Shown: one piece after another, positions 1 through 5,638 of the stretch
Layout: each line of letters starts with the position of its first letter
Position numbering within the stretch: the stretch's first letter is position 1
Assembly (NCBI GenBank): GCA_025800435.1
Contig: JAOXRV010000412.1
Location: 1 to 5,638, forward strand
Length of the DNA: 5,638 nt
Direction of reading: 5' to 3'
Source: Cellvibrionaceae bacterium
GTDB taxonomy: Bacteria; Pseudomonadota; Gammaproteobacteria; Pseudomonadales; Cellvibrionaceae
Notes under the pieces: generated by a model
Database searches by the model: none
Told to the model about the DNA's origin: nothing
What the model saw: only the letters and a program-made list of their open reading frames with translations
Position numbers and translations under genes: made by a program

Positions 1-2
1 CC

Positions 3-680
3 ATTTTTTCCGACTGCCTAGTTGTTTCCTTTGAAATAAGTCAGCCTAGTGAAGTGTTTTTCACTTTGTTAGAAATAAAATGGCTAATAATGAGGCTTAT
101 CGCACGAAAGATATTGTGTAGAGGGGCGGTATCGCTTGGCAAGTTTATCCATACAGACAATTACCTATTTGGGCCGGCATTGGTAGAGGCATATACGCTG
201 GAATCGAAAGCCGCTGTGTATCCAAGAGTTATTCTAGATCACACAGTAATTGAAGCTGGTGCAAAAAACAGAGGTGTTAATCATAGCTTTAGTCAAGAAC
301 ATGAATATGTACAGTCACTACTTGAGCAGGATTCTGATGGCATGTACTACATAGACTACTTTTTCAAAGCCCAGTCAGAACTGGATGATCCTGAATATGA
401 CTTTCCCGAGTATATTGAAAATTTGGCTGAAATCATTCGTAGAGGACTTATGGGGTCGAGCCATCATAGTAAGGCTGACATAAGAGTTAAGTACTCTTGG
501 ATGAGAGAGCGTTACAACAACATGGTTGATATTGTCACTAATAGAAATGCTATTGAAAGGCTTAAAAACTCTGGTGAATACGAACTTTCTGAATTTTACG
601 GTCAGTTAAAGAAAATTAGCCCAAACAAATATAGAAGGATTTATAACAGGCAAACTACTACGCCTTCAAAGTCACCTTAG
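3..680 (+). CDS. Nucleotide cyclase-like protein (class III fold, Pycsar PycC-like), 5' end cut by window edge
   Basis: The frame is open from base 3 to the TAG at 678-680 (225 visible codons). The GTG at 54 and the ATG at 90 are internal, because conserved sequence lies before them. Bases 6-17 encode FSDC followed by hydrophobic residues, matching the strand with the second metal-binding Asp of class III cyclases. RGAVSLGK (120-143) and FGPALVEAYTLE (168-203) match the following strand and the 'G..VN.A.R' helix region. YPRVILD (219-239) and KYSWMRERYN (489-518) are marks of this bacterial family as I recall it. No membrane segment or signal peptide is visible, so it is probably cytosolic. 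The family includes cCMP/cUMP synthases of Pycsar defence, but also uncharacterised members; substrate and defence role are inference. The first metal Asp would lie left of the window. The gene is AT-rich, with AGA/AGG for 12 of 15 Arg, suggesting transfer. It overlaps the 3' end of nth by 23 bases on the opposite strand. Confidence 0.72.
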   Translation: MFSDCLVVSFEISQPSEVFFTLLEIKWLIMRLIARKILCRGAVSLGKFIHTDNYLFGPALVEAYTLESKAAVYPRVILDHTVIEAGAKNRGVNHSFSQEHEYVQSLLEQDSDGMYYIDYFFKAQSELDDPEYDFPEYIENLAEIIRRGLMGSSHHSKADIRVKYSWMRERYNNMVDIVTNRNAIERLKNSGEYELSEFYGQLKKISPNKYRRIYNRQTTTPSKSP

Positions 681-1311
681 GATTCTTCCGCTTCGGATAA
701 CAAGTCCGGCAAATCTCACAAACCGTCCCATCACAGCCCCGTGCGCTACAAAACTCCCGCCCCCAGTAAATAATCTGCAAATGCAGGGCGTTCCAGCTTT
801 CTTTGGGGAATAGTTTTTTTAGGTCGGTTTCGGTTTGTTGTACGCTTTTGCCGTTGGTCAGGCCCCAGCGTTGAGCCAGGCGGTGGATGTGGGTGTCTAC
901 CGCAAAGGCGGGTACGTCGAAGGCTTGGGACATAACGACCGAGGCGGTTTTGTGGCCTACGCCGGGGAGTCTTTCCAGGGCTTCCATGTCGGCGGGTACT
1001 TCGCCGTGGTGTTCTGCCATGAGTATTTGTGACAGTTTGAGAATGGCCTTGGATTTTTGCGGCGATAGGCCGCAGGGGCGAATGATGGCTTGGATGTCTT
1101 CTACTTTTTGCTTGGCCATATCCGCTGGGTTGTCGGCCAGTTGCCATAGGGCTGGGGTCACTTGGTTGACGCGTTCATCGGTGCATTGGGCCGATAGCAG
1201 TACCGCCACCAGTAGGGTGTAGGCGTCTGTGTGGTCGAGCGGGATGGGGGGCTCTGGGTATTGTTGCTGTAGGCGTTCTAGAATATAGGCGGCGCGTTCT
1301 TTTTTTAACAT
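658..1311 (-). CDS. nth: Endonuclease III (DNA glycosylase/AP lyase), variant Cys cluster
   Basis: Bifunctional base-excision repair enzyme that removes oxidised pyrimidines and cuts at the abasic site. The protein has 217 residues (E. coli Nth 211). The signature AQCTDERVN is at 41-49, the helix-hairpin-helix LPGVGHKTA at 115-123 with catalytic Lys121, and AVDTHIHR at 137-144 with catalytic Asp139. The C-terminus has Cys at 188, 193, 198, 201 and 204. This is not the C-X6-C-X2-C-X5-C iron-sulfur spacing of E. coli Nth. It resembles the 'C-ARG-...-C-X2-C' variant I recall from Bacteroidetes-type Nth proteins, so whether a 4Fe-4S cluster is bound is uncertain. The ATG at 1311 lies 3 bases after the dapC stop (TAA ACC ATG) and an AGG lies about 8 bases before it inside dapC, which suggests translational coupling. 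The 3' end overlaps the plus-strand cyclase-like gene by 23 bases. MutY is unlikely: the protein is short and lacks the extra C-terminal domain. Confidence 0.93.
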   Translation of the reverse strand: MLKKERAAYILERLQQQYPEPPIPLDHTDAYTLLVAVLLSAQCTDERVNQVTPALWQLADNPADMAKQKVEDIQAIIRPCGLSPQKSKAILKLSQILMAEHHGEVPADMEALERLPGVGHKTASVVMSQAFDVPAFAVDTHIHRLAQRWGLTNGKSVQQTETDLKKLFPKESWNALHLQIIYWGREFCSARGCDGTVCEICRTCYPKRKNPKVTLKA

Positions 1312-1314
1312 GGT

Positions 1315-2502
1315 TTAGCCTAAAAAATCTTTTATCCGTTGTGCCGCTTCGATGCATTCTTGCAGCGAGGCGACCAGGGCCATGCGCACATGGCCGGCGC
1401 CGGGGTTTACGCCGTTTACTTCTCTGCCCAGGAATTGGCCGGGCAGTACGGTGATGTGCTTTTGGGCGAACAGTTGTTGGGCGAAGTCTTTATCGCAGCC
1501 TTGGATATTGGGCCACAGGTAGAAGCTGGCGTCGGGTTTGCGCACGTCTAGCTTGCCGCCCAGTATATTCAGTACCGCATCAAACTTTTCTCGGTAGGCA
1601 TCGCGGTTGGCCAGTACGTGTTGCTCGTCTTGCCAGGCGGCAATGCTGGCGTATTGGCTGGGCAGGGCCATGGCGCAGCCGTGGTAGGTGCGGTAGCGCA
1701 AGAACTCGGCCATGATCTCGGCATCGCCCGCGACAAAGCCCGAGCGCAAACCGGGTAGGTTAGAGCGTTTGGACAGGCTGTGAAATACCGCGCAGCGTTT
1801 AAATTCGTGGTTGCCCATGGCGGCGGCGGCTTGCAGCAGGCCTACCGGGGGTTGTTGCTCGTCAAAGTACAGCTCCGAGTAGCACTCGTCGCTGGCGATA
1901 ATAAAGTCGTGTTGTTCGGCTAGCTTAATAAGCTTTTGCAGCTGCTCTAGGCCGATGACGGCACCGGTGGGGTTGCCGGGGCTGCATAAAAACAGCAGTT
2001 GGCAATCGCCCCATACACTGGCCGGTACGCTGTCAAAATCTGGCAGGTAGCCCTGGTCTTTATTGCAGGCAATAAAGTGGGGCTGGGCGCCGGCTAGCAG
2101 GGCGGCGCCTTCGTAAATTTGATAAAAGGGGTTGGGGCTAACCACGGTGGGCCGGGCTTTGCTGCGGTCGATTACCGCTTGCACAAAGGCGAACAGGGCC
2201 TCGCGGGTGCCGTTTACCGGCAGTACTTGTCGCTCGGCATCCACCGCGTTTAGTTGAAAGCGCCCGCACAGCCAGTTGGCAATGGCGCTGCGCAGTTCGG
2301 GCAGGCCCTTGGTGGCCGGGTAGTTGGCCAGTTTGGCCATATTGTCTTGCAGGGTTTGCAGGGCAAAGGCCGGTGGCTGGTGCTTGGGCTCGCCAATGGA
2401 GAGGGCGATATGCTCCAGCCCCGGCGGTGGGCTTACCTCGGCTTTTAGGGCGGCCAGCTTTTCAAAGGGGTAGGGGTGCAGTTGCTGTAAATCTGGGTTC
2501 AT
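1315..2502 (-). CDS. dapC: Succinyldiaminopimelate aminotransferase (PLP, class I)
   Basis: Transaminates N-succinyl-2-amino-6-ketopimelate with glutamate to N-succinyl-LL-diaminopimelate, in the succinylase branch of DAP/lysine synthesis; cytosolic. The 395 residues match the usual length. Visible fold-type I aminotransferase motifs are: LSIGEPKHQPP near residue 34, YPATKGLPELR at 61-71, NPFYQIYEG at 124-132, SPGNPTG at 174-180 with the PLP-ring Asn177, SDECYSE at 204-210 with Asp205 and Tyr208, SLSKRSNLPGLRSGF at 242-256 with Schiff-base Lys245 and phosphate-binding Arg254, and HVRMAL at 371-376 with the carboxylate-binding Arg373. The SLSKRSN.PGLRSGF form and the position right after glnD support DapC over aspartate or alanine aminotransferases. 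The ATG at 2502 lies 41 bases after the glnD stop and has only a weak A-rich ribosome site. ArgD often covers this activity, so the gene may not be essential. Confidence 0.93.
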   Translation of the reverse strand: MNPDLQQLHPYPFEKLAALKAEVSPPPGLEHIALSIGEPKHQPPAFALQTLQDNMAKLANYPATKGLPELRSAIANWLCGRFQLNAVDAERQVLPVNGTREALFAFVQAVIDRSKARPTVVSPNPFYQIYEGAALLAGAQPHFIACNKDQGYLPDFDSVPASVWGDCQLLFLCSPGNPTGAVIGLEQLQKLIKLAEQHDFIIASDECYSELYFDEQQPPVGLLQAAAAMGNHEFKRCAVFHSLSKRSNLPGLRSGFVAGDAEIMAEFLRYRTYHGCAMALPSQYASIAAWQDEQHVLANRDAYREKFDAVLNILGGKLDVRKPDASFYLWPNIQGCDKDFAQQLFAQKHITVLPGQFLGREVNGVNPGAGHVRMALVASLQECIEAAQRIKDFLG

Positions 2503-2543
2503 ATCGCTAGGGTCTTTTTGTCTTGGGCGCTTTTGCCCGCGCT

Positions 2544-5345
2544 TTATTCCGCCTTAACCTGTCGGTCTAAGTGGCGGCAGATATTGTCTTGTAAATCTTG
2601 GCACAGTTGCGGGTCGCTCAGGGGCTGGCCCTGGGCATCGCCAATAAAAAACACGTCTTCTACGCGCTCGCCCAGGGTGGTGATCTTGGCGTTGAGCAGG
2701 GTAATGCCAAACTCGGAGAACACCTCGCCAATAATAGCCAAAAAGCCCGGTCGGTCGGGGCTGGTTACTTCTAGAATGGTGCAGCCCGTTAAAATATCGT
2801 TATTGATGCTGGTGCGGGTGGGCATGGCGAAATATTTTAGCTCGCGCGGGGTGCGGCGTTTGACTAGGTCGGAGTATTCGTCGACCAGTGCCAGCTCTTC
2901 GCGCAGGGTGTTTTCAATGCGCTGTTTGCGGTTTTCATCTTCGCCGATGGCCTGGTCGTTTTCATCCAGCACGTAAAAAGTATCCAGCGCGTAGCCGCTG
3001 CTGTCGGTGTAGATGCGCGCATCCATAATGCTCATGTGCAGCTGGCTAAAGGCGGTGGCCACGGCGGCAAAAATATTGGGCTGATCCGGCAGGCGAATAA
3101 ACACCTGGGTGGCGCCCTCGTAGCCGTGACTGGTGGTCTCGCTGATCACAATAAGCGGTGGTTCTTTGGCGCTATCGCTTTGTTGATGTTCGCGCTGGTG
3201 CTGCAAAATGGCTTCGGTCTGCCAGGCGATATCGCGGTAGCTTTCGCGCACAAAATAATCTTCGCCCATGCCTTCCCACACGGTTTGTGCGTCGGCTTGG
3301 TTAATGCCTTTGTCTTGCAGTTTGGCCAGGGCACTGGCTTGGGTCTCGTCGATCAGATCTTGGCGGTCGACGGTGTGTTCCAGGCCCCGGCGCAGGGCGC
3401 GCTTGGTTTCAATATACAGTTGGCGCATTAAGCTGGCGCGCCAGCTGTTCCATATGTCGGGGTTGGTGGCGTTCATATCGGCCACTGTCAGCGCATACAG
3501 ATAATCCAGCCGGGTTTGGTCGCCCACTTCTAAGGCAAAGGCGTGAATCACATCCGGGTCGCCAATGTCTTGCTTTTGGGAGACGGTGGACATCAATAGA
3601 TGCTTTTCCACCAGCCAGCTAATCAGCCGGGTTTCGCGTTTGCTAATGCCGTGCAGTTTGCAAAAGGCCTTGGCATCCACCGCGCCCAGCTCGGAATGGT
3701 CGCCGCCCCGGCCCTTGGCGATATCGTGGTATAGGCCGGCAATATACAACAGCTCTTGCTTGGGCAGGCGCTTCATTACGTGGGTGGCAATGGGAAACTG
3801 CTCGGCCATATTGCGCTGGCGAAAGCGGCGCATAAATTTAATCACCAGCAATGTGTGGGCATCCACCGTGTAAATATGGAATAGATCGTGCTGCATCTGC
3901 CCGGTTACCCGGCCAAACTCGGGCAGGTATAGGCCCAGTACGCCGTAGCGCTTCATGCGCCGCAGCTGGGTGACCAGGCCGTAGGGTGAGCGCAGCAGGG
4001 ATATAAATAAATGCTGGTTTTCGGGCGCCTGGCGGAATTCTTCATCGATCAGGTGGCGGTGTTCTCGAATTAAACGAATGGTGCTGGCGCGCACGCCAAT
4101 TAAGGTTTTATCCAGCCCCAGCAGTACAAAAATTTCTAGCAAGGCCGAGGGGTTTTCGACAAATACTTGGGGGTTGGTTACTTCAATGTAGTTATCAACC
4201 CGCTGGAAACGGTCGTTAATGGGGCTGGGGGCTCGGTATTTACCGGCCTGTAAAATTACCTCGTCGAGATATTGCAGCATCACATCGTTAACTTCGGCCA
4301 GGGCCAGCACGGTACGGTAGTACCAGCGCATAAAGCTCTCTACCGCCAGGTGCGAATCGTCGTCTGTATAGCCCAACAGTTTGGCAATGTCTTTTTGGTA
4401 TTCAAACAGCAGCCGCTCTTCCGCGCGCCCGGCCAGCATATGCAGGGCGTAGCGCACCTGCCACAGGTCTTCCTCGCCCGACAACAGAATATCGTATTCC
4501 TCGTCGGTAAACAGGCCCTTGCCGGCCAGTTGTTTAAAATTGTTTACCCCAAAAAAGCGTTTGGCTACCCAGCTGATGGTTTGAATATCGCGCAGGCCGC
4601 CGGGGGCGTTTTTGATATTGGGCTCTAGGTTGTATTCGGTGTGGTGGTGTTTTTTGTGGCGTTGGAACTGCTCTTCGCGCTTGGCCCTAAAAAAATCCGC
4701 TGCGGTCCAAATTTTATCGGCGCCGGTGTGGGCTTGCAGCAATAATTGCAGGGTGGGGGCGCCGGCCAGGGTGCGCGCCTCCATTAAATTGGTGGCAATG
4801 GTGATATCGCTGCCGGCCAGTTCGATACATTGGGCAATAGAGCGCACGCTGTGGCCAATATTTAGGCCCAAATCCCACAGTAGGGTGATAAATTCCTGGC
4901 TGCTTTCGGCATTGCTGCGGTCGGCGCCGTCGAGGCTGTCGTCCTCGGCAGCCAAAATAAGAATGTCGATATCCGAGTAGGGGTGCAGCTCGCCCCGGCC
5001 ATAGCCCCCGACGGCGATCAAGGTAGGACCGTCATCCGGGGCCGTGATAAAGCAGGGCCAAGCCGCCGTAAGCAAGGCGTCCACCACCAAGGCGCGCGAA
5101 TACACCAACACAGCGGCGTCGGTCCCGACGTAAAAGCACTCAGCCAACATTGCGTCGGCCTGCTGCAGGGCCTCGCGAAAGCGCCGTACCGCCAGCGCGG
5201 AGTCCTCCCCGACGGCGCGCAACGCAGCCACATCCAATAAGGCGTCGAGGGGCAGCGGTTGGGGAGAGGAAGTCACCGGCGTGCTCTTGGGAACATGGAA
5301 GGAATGGAGACGATTTTCCCGGAAAACCCTATCCGCGACGGGCAT
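2544..5345 (-). CDS. glnD: Bifunctional [protein-PII] uridylyltransferase/uridylyl-removing enzyme
   Basis: Glutamine sensor of the nitrogen cascade: it uridylylates PII proteins (GlnB/GlnK) when glutamine is low and removes UMP when glutamine is high, steering GlnE and NtrBC. Numbered from ATG 5345 (933 aa), the domains run in family order. The nucleotidyltransferase core has GGYGRGELHPYSDID at 113-127 with metal-binding Asp125 and Asp127, followed by PNIKNAPGGLRDIQ at 242-255. The HD hydrolase has FHIYTVDAHT around 489-498 with His497, and GLYHDIAKGRGGDHS around 537-551 with His540-Asp541. Two ACT domains lie at about 749-794 and 858-903 (TSPDRPGFLAIIGEVF). No key residue looks missing. Start: an in-frame TTG at 5363 also exists. 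ATG 5345 has G-rich upstream sequence, but GTG 5276 (910 aa) would place the GGYGRGE motif at residue 90, close to E. coli GlnD (about 93), and would leave the upstream repeats outside the gene. First gene of the likely glnD-dapC-nth transcript. Confidence 0.93.
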   Translation of the reverse strand: MPVADRVFRENRLHSFHVPKSTPVTSSPQPLPLDALLDVAALRAVGEDSALAVRRFREALQQADAMLAECFYVGTDAAVLVYSRALVVDALLTAAWPCFITAPDDGPTLIAVGGYGRGELHPYSDIDILILAAEDDSLDGADRSNAESSQEFITLLWDLGLNIGHSVRSIAQCIELAGSDITIATNLMEARTLAGAPTLQLLLQAHTGADKIWTAADFFRAKREEQFQRHKKHHHTEYNLEPNIKNAPGGLRDIQTISWVAKRFFGVNNFKQLAGKGLFTDEEYDILLSGEEDLWQVRYALHMLAGRAEERLLFEYQKDIAKLLGYTDDDSHLAVESFMRWYYRTVLALAEVNDVMLQYLDEVILQAGKYRAPSPINDRFQRVDNYIEVTNPQVFVENPSALLEIFVLLGLDKTLIGVRASTIRLIREHRHLIDEEFRQAPENQHLFISLLRSPYGLVTQLRRMKRYGVLGLYLPEFGRVTGQMQHDLFHIYTVDAHTLLVIKFMRRFRQRNMAEQFPIATHVMKRLPKQELLYIAGLYHDIAKGRGGDHSELGAVDAKAFCKLHGISKRETRLISWLVEKHLLMSTVSQKQDIGDPDVIHAFALEVGDQTRLDYLYALTVADMNATNPDIWNSWRASLMRQLYIETKRALRRGLEHTVDRQDLIDETQASALAKLQDKGINQADAQTVWEGMGEDYFVRESYRDIAWQTEAILQHQREHQQSDSAKEPPLIVISETTSHGYEGATQVFIRLPDQPNIFAAVATAFSQLHMSIMDARIYTDSSGYALDTFYVLDENDQAIGEDENRKQRIENTLREELALVDEYSDLVKRRTPRELKYFAMPTRTSINNDILTGCTILEVTSPDRPGFLAIIGEVFSEFGITLLNAKITTLGERVEDVFFIGDAQGQPLSDPQLCQDLQDNICRHLDRQVKAE
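5314..5326. repeat. Small palindrome TTTTCC-C-GGAAAA
   Basis: Arms TTTTCC (5314-5319) and GGAAAA (5321-5326) are perfectly inverted around one base. The palindrome lies between the two candidate glnD starts (ATG 5345 and GTG 5276), and so is in coding sequence only if the upstream start is used. It may be part of the repeat-rich leader or chance. Confidence 0.35.
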
Positions 5346-5348
5346 TCC

Positions 5349-5390
5349 CCAACCTACCCTCAAACGGCGTTTGTCATCCCCGCAGGTTGG
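5349..5390. repeat. Inverted repeat CCAACCT/AGGTTGG flanking a small palindrome
   Basis: CCAACCT at 5349-5355 is exactly inverted as AGGTTGG at 5384-5390. The 28 bases between hold the palindrome CAAACGGCGTTTG (5361-5373; 6-base arms, one central base). The right arm is shared with the hairpin at 5386-5411, so two alternative folds compete. The left arm lies just before the ATG at 5345 and could hide its ribosome site. It probably belongs to the same repeat unit as the neighbouring hairpin. Confidence 0.5.
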
Positions 5391-5411
5391 ACAAAGCGCA
5401 GTGTGCCCAAC
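5386..5411. repeat. Imperfect palindrome, REP-like hairpin
   Basis: GTTGGACA at 5386-5393 pairs with TGCCCAAC at 5404-5411 around a 10-base loop, giving 8 pairs including one G-T wobble on one strand. The pattern GTTGGGCA...CTGCGCTT...TG(T/C)CCAAC resembles dispersed palindromes I know from many gammaproteobacterial intergenic regions. No T-run follows on either strand, so it is not a classical intrinsic terminator. It lies upstream of glnD and, if transcribed, would fold in the 5' leader. Confidence 0.55.
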
Positions 5412-5475
5412 ATCCGCTTCGTGGGGAAGCTCCGATGCAACGCGCCTTAAAACAACCGAAGAATAATCGTAACGA

Positions 5476-5503
5476 CCTACCCTTTGCTCTCGGTTCCCGT
5501 AGG
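5476..5503. repeat. Short inverted repeat CCTAC/GTAGG
   Basis: CCTAC at 5476-5480 is inverted as GTAGG at 5499-5503. The string CCTACCCT here also occurs at 5353-5360 beside the other palindromes, and CAAACGGC occurs both at 5361-5368 and at 5522-5529. The shared pieces suggest that this region belongs to, or is a decayed copy of, the same repeat family. Arms of only five bases are weak evidence alone. Confidence 0.3.
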
Positions 5504-5638
5504 CGCGCCCCGCACCAATCGCAAACGGCTGCTTAAGCGCAACCTTTTCAGGGCGCGACGATGCCCTTCATCCCCCCACATCCACCGAAAAAAGCCCGGA
5601 ACCGATCCTTTCAGCCTTCGCAAAGCCGCGCGCAGCGT

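Larger units (their letters stand above)
5346..5638. other. Non-coding stretch upstream of glnD
   Basis: I see no convincing gene on either strand. Minus-strand frames are broken by stops, and plus-strand open frames run across glnD antisense with Arg/Pro-rich, low-quality translations. The stretch holds the inverted repeats listed separately and must carry the glnD promoter or connect to an upstream gene. No good -35/-10 pair stood out; TTACGA near 5470 on the minus strand lacks a good -10 partner. A run of six T (minus strand, 5587-5592) follows CCGGGC but has only a three-base stem candidate, so no terminator is called. Confidence 0.5.

Noticed and set aside
54..680. Complete 208-residue protein starting at GTG 54
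   Set aside because: The frame is open to the left edge and codes for conserved cyclase-family residues before base 54, so this is an internal codon of a gene cut by the window.
746..1147. Second minus-strand frame of 133 codons
   Set aside because: It lies wholly inside nth in another frame, with a basic, low-complexity translation; nth has clear motifs.
2525..2538. GGGC-GCTTTT-GCCC hairpin between glnD and dapC
   Set aside because: It has only a 4-base stem and no T-run in the direction of transcription, so it is not supported as a terminator or attenuator.
2518..2976. Plus-strand open frame of 152 codons
   Set aside because: It is antisense to the ACT domains of glnD; the Ser/Arg-rich translation is typical of the complement of a GC-rich gene.
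5150..5536. Plus-strand open frame of 128 codons
   Set aside because: It is antisense to the start of glnD, rich in Arg and Pro with no recognisable domain, and its second half is a translation of the palindromic repeat region.
5581..5610. Possible minus-strand terminator ending in six T
   Set aside because: The sequence before the T-run allows only about a three-base stem.

Overview
The window looks like chromosomal DNA of a gammaproteobacterium. The order glnD-dapC is typical of Pseudomonas, Cellvibrio and related marine lineages; a Cellvibrionales-like organism is my best guess, from gene order and protein character only. Three housekeeping genes lie head to tail on the minus strand. glnD encodes the bifunctional PII uridylyltransferase/uridylyl-removing enzyme (about 2544-5345). 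dapC encodes succinyldiaminopimelate aminotransferase (1315-2502). An endonuclease III (nth) gene follows at 658-1311. Spacings are short, 41 bases and then 3 bases, so they are very probably one transcript read from right to left. They join nitrogen sensing, lysine/peptidoglycan precursor synthesis and base excision repair; the first two are a recurrent pair, while nth is a less usual neighbour.

At the left edge, on the plus strand, is the 3' part of a different kind of gene. Its frame is open to the window edge, so the first visible ATG/GTG is not its true start. It looks like the C-terminal part of a class III nucleotide cyclase-like protein of the group that includes the pyrimidine cyclases of Pycsar antiphage systems. 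It is AT-rich and uses AGA/AGG for 12 of 15 arginines, against 1 of 11 in the neighbouring nth. It converges on nth with a 23-base overlap of the 3' ends. It is the best candidate here for a horizontally acquired, possibly defence-related gene. Any effector partner would lie to the left of the window.

At the right edge, upstream of glnD, about 290 bases (5346-5638) hold no convincing gene. They carry several short inverted repeats (around 5314-5326, 5349-5411 and 5476-5503) that resemble a dispersed palindromic repeat family. The repeats touch the predicted start of glnD, which makes the exact start uncertain: ATG at 5345 or GTG at 5276.

No RNA genes, CRISPR arrays, insertion sequences or convincing intrinsic terminators were seen.
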